This document shows, one piece after another, positions 55,701 through 64,000 of a stretch of 64,000 nucleotides of DNA; within the stretch, counting starts at the first letter, position 1, and every line of letters begins with the position of its first letter. Source of the stretch: Posidonia oceanica (lineage: Eukaryota; Streptophyta; Magnoliopsida; Alismatales; Posidoniaceae); the NCBI GenBank assembly GCA_037176725.1, contig JAZBRS010000060.1, positions 59,672,001 through 59,736,000 on the forward strand, read 5' to 3'. Under the pieces are notes generated by a model. It worked only from the letters and a program-made list of their open reading frames with translations. It was not told where the DNA came from and did not search any database. The position numbers were made by a program, and so were the translations under genes.

Positions 55701-58700
55701 GCTAGGCCCGAAACCTATCCTTCCAGTCGATAAGTCTAAAACTTATCACTTTTCATTTCCTTTACGTTTGATAGGACCGAAACCTATCCTTCTGGTCGAT
55801 AAGTCCGAAACTTATCACTTTTCTTTTCCTTCACGGTCGATAGGACCAAATCCTATCCTTCCGGTCGATAAGTCTGAAACATATCAGTTTTCTTTTCCTT
55901 TGCGGTCGATAGGTCCGAAACCTATTCTTCCGGTCGATAAGTCCAATACTTATCAATTTTCATTTCCTTCGTCTTCGCTAGGCCCGAAACCTATCCTTCC
56001 AGTCGATAAGTCTAAAACTTATCACTTTTCATTTCCTTTGCGGTTGAAAGGTCCGAAACCAATCCTTCCAGTCGTTAAGTCCGAAACTTATGACTTTTCT
56101 TTTCCTTCGCGGTCGTTAGGTCCGAATCCTATCCTTCCGGTCGATTAGTCCGAAACTTAGCACTTTTCTTTTCTTTTACGGTCGATAGGTCCGAAACCTA
56201 TCCTTCCTGTCGATACGTCCGATACTTATTACATTTCTTTCCCTTTGCAGTCGATAGTTCGAAACTAATCCTCCCGGTCGATAAGTCCTAAACTTATCAC
56301 TATTCATTTCCTTTGCGTTCTATAGGCTCGAAACCTCAGCTTCCGGTCGATAAGTCAGAAACTTATCACTATTCTTTTCCATTGCGGTCATTAGGTCCGA
56401 AACCAATCCTTGCGGTTGACAAGTCTGAAACTTATCACTTTTCTTTTCCTTTGCGGTCGATAGGTCAGAAACCAATCCTTCTGGTCGATAAGTCCGAAAC
56501 ATATCAATTTTCTTTTCCTATGCGGTCGATCGGTCCGAAACCTATCCTTTCGGTCGATAGGTCCGAAACCTATCATTCCGATCGATAAGTCCGAAACTTA
56601 TCACATTTCTTTCCTTCGCGGTCGATAGCTCTGAAACCTATCCTCGGTCGATAAGTCCGAAATTTATCACTCTTCTTTTCCTTTGCAGTCGATAGGTCCG
56701 AAACCTATCCTTTCGGTCTTCAAGTCAGAAACTAATCAATTTTCATTACCTTTGTGGTCGATAGGTCCGAAACCTACCCTTCCGGTCGATAAGTTCGAAA
56801 CTTATCACTTTTCTTTTCCATTGCGGTCGATAGGTCCAAAACCTATCCTTCCGGTCGATTAGTCTGAAACATATCACGTTACTTTTCCATTGAGGTCGAA
56901 AGGTCCACAGCCTATCCTTCCGGTCGATAAGTCCGAAATTTATCACTTATATTTTCCTGTGCGATCAATAGGTCCAAAACTTATCCTTCCGGTCGATAAG
57001 TTTGAGATTTGTCACTTTTCATTTCCTTTGCGGTTGATAGGTCCGAAACTTATCCTTCCAGTCGATAAGTCTGAAACTTATCACTTTTCTTTTCCTTTGC
57101 GGTCGTTAGGTACGAAACCTAACCTTCCGGTCAATAAGTCCGAAACTTATCACTTTTCTTTTCCTTTGTGGTCGATTGGTCCGAAACCTATCCATCCGGT
57201 CGATCAGTCCGAAACTTTTAACTTTTCATTTCCGTTGCTATTGATAGGTCCGAAACCTAACCTACCAGTCGATAAGTCTGAAACTTATCACTTTTCTTTT
57301 CCTTTGCGGTCGATAGGTCTGAAACCTATTCTTCCGGTCGATAAGTCCAAAACTTATCAATTTTCATTTCCTTCGTCTTCGCTAGGCCCGAAACCTATCC
57401 TTCCAGTCGATAAGTCTAAAACTTATCACTTTTCATTTCCTTTGCGGTTGAAAGGTCCGAAACCTATCCTTCCGGTCGTTAAGTCCAAAACTTATGACTT
57501 TTCTTTTCCTTCGCGGTCGTTAGGTCCGAATCCTATCCTTCCGGTCGATTAGTCCGAAACTTAGCACTTTTCTTTTCTTTTATGGTCGATAGGTCCGAAA
57601 CCTATCCTTCTGGTCGGTAAGTCCGAAACTTATTACATTTCTTTTCCTTTGCAGTCGATTCTTCGAAACTAATCCTCCCGGTTGATAAGTCCTAAACTTA
57701 TCACTATTCATTTCCTTTGCGTTGTATAGGCTCGAAACCCTTGCTTCCGGTCGATAAGTCAGAAACTTATCACTTTTCCTTTCCATTGTGGTCATTAGGT
57801 CCGAAACCAATCCTTGCGGTTGACAAGTCTGAAACTTATCACTTTTCTTTTCCTTTGCGGTCGATAGGTCAGAAACCAATCCTTCTGGTCGATAAGTCCG
57901 AAACATATCAATTTTCTTTTCCTATGCGGTCGATCGGTCCGAAACCTATCCTTTCGGTCGATAGGTCCGAAACCTATCATTCCGATCGATAAGTCCGAAA
58001 CTTATCACATTTCTTTCCTTCGCGGTCGATAGCTCTGAAACCTATCCTCGGTCGATAAGTCCGAAATTTATCACTCTTCTTTTCCTTTGCAGTCGATAGG
58101 TCCGAAACCTATCCTTTCGGTCTTCAAGTCAGAAACTAATCAATTTTCATTACCTTTGTGGTCGATAGGTCCGAAACCTACCCTTCCGGTCGATAAGTTC
58201 GAAACTTATCACTTTTCTTTTCCATTGCGGTCGATAGGTCCAAAACCTATCCTTCCGGTCGATTAGTCTGAAACATATCACGTTACTTTTCCATTGAGGT
58301 CGAATGGTCCGCAGCCTATCCTTCCGGTCGATAAGTCCGAAATTTATCACATATATTTTCCTGTGCGATCAATAGGTCCAAAACTTATCCTTCCGGTCGA
58401 TAAGTTTGAGATTTGTCACTTTTCATTTCCTTTGCGGTTGATAGGTCCGAAACTTATCCTTCCAGTCGATAAGTCTGAAACATATCACTTTTCTTTTCCT
58501 ATGCGGTCGTTAGGTACGAAACCTAACCTTCCGGTCAATAAGTCCGAAACTTATCACTTTTCTTTTCCATTATGGTCGATTGGTCCGAAACCTATCCATC
58601 CGGTCGATCAGTCCGAAACTTTTAACTTTTCATTTCCGTTGCTGTTCATAGGTCCGAAACCTAACCTACCAGTCGATAAGTCTGAAACTTATCACTTTTC

Positions 58701-61700
58701 TTTTCCTTTGCGGTCGATAGGTCTGAAACCTATTCTTCCGGTCGATAAGTCCAAAACTTATCAATTTTCATTTCCTTCGTCTTCGCTATGCCCGAAACCT
58801 ATCCTACCAGTCGATAAGTCTCAAACTTATCACTTTTCATTTCCTTTGCGGTTGACAGGTCCGAAACCTATCCTTCTGGTCGATAAGTTCGAAACTTATC
58901 ACTTTTCTTTTCCTTCGCGGTCGATAGGTCCGAATCCTATCCTTCCGGTCGATTAGTCCGAAACTTATCACTTTTCTTTTCTTTTACGGTCGATAGGTCC
59001 GAAACCTATCCTTCCGGTCGATACGTCCGATACTTATTACATTTCTTTCCCTTTGCAGTCGATAGTTCGAAACTAATCCTCCCGGTCGATAAGTCCTAAA
59101 CTTATCACTATTCATTTCCTTTGCGTTCTATAGGCTCGAAACCTCAGCTTCCGGTCGATAAGTCAGAAACTTATCACTATTCTTTTCCATTGCGGTCATT
59201 AGGTCCGAAACCAATCCTTGCGGTTGACAAGTCTGAAACTTATCACTTTTCTTTTCCTTTGTGGTCGATAGGTCAGAAACCAATCCTTCTGGTCGATATG
59301 TCCGAAACATATCACTTTTCTTTTCCATTGCAGTCGATCGGTCCGAAACCTATCCTTCCGGTCGATAGGTCCGAAACCTATCCTTCCGACCGATTAGTCC
59401 GAAACATATCACATTTCTTTCCTTTGCAGTCGATAGGCCTGAAACCTATCCTCGGTCGATAAGTCCAAAATTTATCACTCTTCTTTTCCTTTGCGGTCGA
59501 TAGGTCCGAAACCTATCCTTTCGGTCTTTAAGTCCGAAACTAATCAATTTTCATTACCTTTGTGGTCGATACGTCCGAAACCTATCCTTCCGGTCGATAA
59601 GTTCGAAACTTATCACTTTTCTTTCCCATTGCGATCGATAGGTCCAAAACCTATCCTTCCAATCGATAAGTCAGAAACTTATCACTTTCCTTTTCCGTTG
59701 CGGTCGATAGGTCCGAATCCTCTCCTTCGGGTCGATAAGTCTGAAACTTATCACTTTTCCTCTCCTTTGCGGTCGATAGGGTCGAAACCTATCCTTCCGG
59801 TCGATAAGTCCTAAACTTATCAATTTTCATTTCCTTTGTCTTTGCTCGGCCCGAAACCTATCCTTCCAGTCGATAAGTCTGAAACTTATCACTTTTCATT
59901 TCCTTTGCGGTAGATTGGACCGAAACCTATCCTTCTGGTCGATAAGTCTGAAACTTATCACTTTTCTTTTCCTTCACGGTCGATTGGTCCGAATCCTATC
60001 CTACCGGTCGATAAGTCCGTTACTTATCACTTTTCTTTTCTATTACGGTCGATAGGTCTGAAACCTATCCTACCGGTCGATAAGTACGAAACTTATCACA
60101 TTTCTTTTCCTTCGCAGTCGATAGTCCGAAACCAATCCTCCGGGTCGATAAGTTCGAAACTTATCACTATTCAGTTCCTTTGTGTTCCCTAGGCTTGAAA
60201 CCTTTACTTCCGATCGATAAGTCTGAAACTTTTCACTTTTCATTTCCTTTGCGGTCATTTGGTCCGAAACCAATCCATCCGATTGACAAGCCCGAAACTT
60301 ATCACTTTTCTTTTCCTTTGCGTTCGATTGGTCAGAAACCTATCCTTCTGGTCGATAAGCCCGAAACATATCACTTTTCTTTTCCTTTGCGGTCGATAGG
60401 TCCGAAAATGGTCCTTCCGGTCGATAAGTCTGAAACTTATCACTTTTCCTTTCCAATGCGGTCGATAGGTCCGAAACCAATCCTTCCGATCGATAAGTCG
60501 GAAACTTATCACTTTTGTTTCCATTGCATTCGATAGGTCTGAAACCAATCCATTCGGTCGAAAAGTCCGAAATTTATCACTTTTCATTACCATTGCGGTC
60601 GATAGGTCCGAAAACTTTCCTTCCGGTTGATAAGTTCGAAACTTCTCACTTTTTTTTCCATTGCGATCGATAGGTCTAAAACCTATCCATCCAATCGATA
60701 AGTACGAAACATATCGCTTTTCTTTTCCGTTGCGGTCGATAGGACCAAAACCAATCCCTCTGGTCGATAAGTCTGTGACTTATCACTTTTCTTTTCCTTT
60801 CTGGTTGATAGGTCCGAAACCTATCCTTTCGGTCGATAAGTCTGAAACTTGTCACCATTCTTTTCCATTGCGGTCGATAGATCCTAAACCTATCCTTCCG
60901 GTCGTTAAGTCTGAAACTTTTCACTTTTCTTTTCCTTTGCGGACGATAGGTCCGAAACCTTTCCTTCCGGTTGATAAGTTCGAAACTTATCACTTTTTTT
61001 CCATTACGATCGATTGGTCTGAAACCTATCCTTCCAATCGATAAGTACGAAACTTATCGCTTTTCTTTTCCTTTGCGGTCGATAGGACCAAAACCAATCC
61101 CTCTGGTCGATAAGTCTGTGACTTATCACTTTTCTTTTCCTTTCTGGTTGATAGGTCCGGAACCTATCCTTCAGGTCGATAAGTCTGAAACTTGTCACCT
61201 TTCTTTTCCATTGCGGTCGATAGGTCCGAAACCTATCCTTCCGGTCGTTAAGTCTGAAACTATTCACTTTTCTTTTCCTTTGTGGACGATAGGTCCAAAA
61301 CCTATCCATCCGTTCGATAAGTCTGAAACTTATCACTTTTCTTTACCTTTGCGGTCGATAGGTTGGAAACCTATCCTCCCGGTCGATAAGTATGAAACTT
61401 ATCACTTTTCATTTCCATTGCGGTCGATAGGTCCAAAACCTATCCTTCCGGTCGATTAGCCTGAAACTTATCACGTTACTTTTCCCTTGAGGTCGAATGG
61501 TCCGCAGCCTATCCGTCCGGTCGATAAGCCCGAAATTTATAACATATATTTTCCTGTGCGATCAATAGGTCCAAAACCTATCCTTCCGGTCGATAAGTTT
61601 GAGATTTGTCACTTTTCATTTCCTTTGCGGTTGATAGGTCCGAAACTTATCCTTCCAGTCGAAAAGTCTGAAACATATCACTTTTCTTTTCCTTTGCGGT

Positions 61701-64000
61701 CGTTAGGTACGAAACCAAACCTTCCGGTCAATAAGTCCGAAACTTATCACTTTTCTTTTCCTTTGCGGTCGATTGGTCCGAAACCTATCCTTCCGGTCGA
61801 TCAGTCCGTAACTTATAACTTTTCATTTCCGTTGCTGTTGATAGGTCCGAAACCTATCGTACCAGTCGATAAGTCTGAAACGTATCACTTTTCTTTTCCT
61901 TTGCGGTCCATAGGTCCGAAACCTATTCTTCCGGTCGATAAGTCCAAAACTTATCAATTTTCATTTCCTTCGTCTTCGCTAGGTCCGAAACCTATCCTAC
62001 CAGTCGATAAGTCTAAAACTTATCACTTTTCATTTCCTTTGCGGTTGATAGGTCCGAAACCTATCCTTCTGGTCGATAAGTCCGAAACTTATCACTTTTC
62101 TTTTCCTTCGCTGTCGATAGGTCCGAATCCTATCCTTCCGGTCGATTAGTCCGAAACTTATCACTTTTCTTTTCTTTTACGGTCGATAGGTCCGAAACCT
62201 ATCCTTCCGGTCGATACGTCCGAAACTTATTACATTTCTTTTCCTTTGCGATCGATAGTTCGAAACTAATCCTCCCGGTCGATAAGTCCTAAACTTATCA
62301 CTATTCATTTCCTTTGCGTTCTATAGGCTCGAAACCTCTGCTTCCGGTCGATAAGTCAGAAACTTATCACTTTTCATTTCCTTTGCGGTCATTAGGTCCG
62401 AAACCAATCCTTGCGGTAGACAAGTCTGAAACTTATCACTTTTCATTTCCGTTGCGGTCAATAGGTCAGAAACCAATCCTTCTGGTCGATAAGTCCGAAA
62501 CATATCACTTTTCTTTTCCATTGCGGTCGATCGGTCCGAAACCAATCCTTCCGGTCGATAGGTCCGAAACCTATCCATCCGACCGATTAGTCCGAAACTT
62601 ATCACATTTCTTTCCTTTGCAGTCGATAGGTCTAAAACCTATCCATTCGATCAATAAGTCCGAAATTAATCACTCTTCTTTTCCATTGCAGTCGATAGGT
62701 CCGAAACCTATCCTTTCGGTCTTTAAGTCCGAAACTAATCAATTTTCATTAACTTTGTGGTCGATAGGTATGAAACCTATCCTTCCGGTCGATAAGTTCG
62801 AAACTTATCACTTTTCTTTCCCATTGCGATCGATAGGTCCAAAACCTATCCTTCCAATCGATAAGTCAGAAACTTATCACTTTCCTTTTCCGTTGCGGTC
62901 GATTGGTCCGAATCCTCTCCATCGGGTCGATATGTCTGAAACTTATCACTTTTCCTCTCCTTTGCGGTCGATAGGGTCGAAACCTATCCTTCCGGTCGAT
63001 AAGTCCTATACTTATCAATTTTCATTTCCTTTGTCTCCGCTAGGCCCGAAACCGATCCATCCAGTCGACAAGTCTGAAACTTATCACTTTTCATTTCCAT
63101 TGCGGTTGATAGGACCGAAACCTATCCTTCTGGTCGATAAGTCTGAAACTTATCACTTTTCTTTTCCTTCACAGTTGATAGGTCCGAATCCTATCCTTCC
63201 GGTCGATAAGTCCGTTACTTATCACTTTTCTTTTCTATTACGGTCGATAGGTCCGAAACCTATCTTACCGGTCGATAAGTCCGAAACTTATCACATTTCT
63301 TTTCCTTTGCAGTTGATAGTCCGAAACCCATCCTCTCGGTCGATAAGTTCGAAACTTATCACTATTCATTTCCTTTGCGTTCCCAAGGCTCGAAACCTCT
63401 ACTTCCGGTCGATAAGTCTGAAACTTATCACTTTTCATTTCCTTTGCGGTCATTTGGTCCGAAACCAATCCATCCGATTGACAAGCCCGAAACTTATCAC
63501 TTTTCTTTTCCTTTGCAGTCGATAGGTCAGAAACCTATCCTTCTGGTCGATAAGTCCGAAACAAATCACTTTTCTTTTCCTTTGCGGTCGATAGGTCCGA
63601 AACCGGACCTTCCGGTCGATAAGTCTGAAACTTATCACTTTTCCTTTCCAATGCGGTCGATAGGTCCGAAATCAATCCTTCCGATCGATAAGTCGGAAAC
63701 GTATCACTTTTGTTTCCTTTGCGGTCGATAGGTCTGAAACCTATCCATTCGGTCGAAAAGTCCGAAATTTATCACTTTTCATTACCATTGCGGTCGATAG
63801 GTCCGAAACCTTTCCTTCCAGTTGATATGTTCGAAACTTATCACTTTTTTTCCATTACGATCGATTGGTCTGAAACCTATCCTTCCAATCGATAAGTACG
63901 AAACTTATCGCTTTTCTTTTCCTTTGCGGTCGATAGGACCAAAACCAATCCCTCTCGTCGATAAGTCTGTGACTTATCACTTTTCTTTTCCTTTCTGGTT
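43707..64000. repeat. 11,194-bp duplication within the satellite array
   Basis: At least 9.1 kb starting near 43707 is repeated from near 54901 to the window end at a constant offset of 11,194 bp. Matching pairs include 44292/55486, 49777/60971, 51120/62314 and 52516/63710. No net indel accumulates along the way, so the duplication is recent. Confidence 0.85.
45119..49000. repeat. 1,404-bp higher-order repeat, about three copies
   Basis: Matching blocks start at 45119, 46523 and 47927. They recur at 56313, 57717 and 59121 inside the 11.2-kb duplication. 1,404 bp is not a whole number of 69-bp monomers, so each unit includes irregular-length monomers. Confidence 0.75.

Larger units (their letters stand above)
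30474..64000. repeat. 69-bp satellite array, ~485 monomers in one orientation
   Basis: The monomer has two halves sharing GGTCGATARGTCCGAAACYT. The 28-bp half carries GATAGGT...ACCTATC and the 41-bp half carries GATAAGT...ACTTATC followed by a pyrimidine stretch and CTTTGC. Each half can form a 7-bp stem with a CCGAA loop. Because 69 is a multiple of three, frames remain open on both strands for up to about 400 codons. These spell a 23-residue repeat and I do not regard them as genes. The array starts at the LTR edge and runs past the window end with no interruption by other sequence. Confidence 0.97.

Noticed and set aside
30571..63895. Long open frames across the satellite (up to 403 codons) spelling a 23-residue repeat such as RSIGPKPILPVDKSETYHF
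   Set aside because: The 69-bp monomer is a multiple of three, so any stop-free frame stays open. Frames are open on both strands, start and end at random monomers, and have no promoter or conserved start. Open frames are an automatic result of the repeat.

Overview
The window looks like plant nuclear DNA made almost entirely of repeats. It holds a very long Ty3/gypsy (Metaviridae) LTR retrotransposon of the Tat/Ogre type, transcribed from the minus strand, next to a 33.5-kb array of a 69-bp satellite. I infer a land plant, probably a flowering plant, from three traits: an extra archaeal-type RNase H after the reverse transcriptase, ~6-kb LTRs, and a primer-binding site that fits a plant tRNA-Arg. 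No host gene, rRNA, tRNA gene or CRISPR array is visible. I cannot name the species.

Layout, left to right. 1-94 is a scrap of LTR. 92-2123 is the 5' end of a second, truncated copy (gag N-terminus, leader, primer-binding site). 2124-8110 is an LTR. 8111-11631 is a long 3' UTR built of several tandem-repeat families. 11632-12834 is an extra ORF resembling plant-mobile-domain/DUF7745 proteins. 12835-14298 is a spacer with a long purine tract on the sense strand. 14299-23151 is gag-protease-RT-RNase H-RNase H-integrase, in one reading frame broken only by two TAG codons. 23152-24460 is the leader, 24461-24480 the primer-binding site and 24482-30473 the other LTR. The LTR-to-LTR unit is 28,350 bp. 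The left LTR is shared with the truncated copy, as expected from recombination between LTRs. The right LTR abuts the satellite at base 30474, so the element probably inserted into the array.

The most striking signal is in the repeats. The 3'-UTR repeats are built from a short module with two interlocked pairs of complementary arms. Both arms of a pair change together between copies (GATAG/CTATC, GACAG/CTGTC, GGTAG/CTACC; CGGT/ACCG, CAGT/ACTG, TTAGG/CCTAA). In the sense RNA this has the layout of a compact H-type pseudoknot, about 30 times in tandem. The 69-bp satellite carries two copies of a clearly related module, so the satellite and the element's 3' UTR probably share an origin.

All comparisons were made by eye. 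Difference counts, copy numbers and block edges are approximate.
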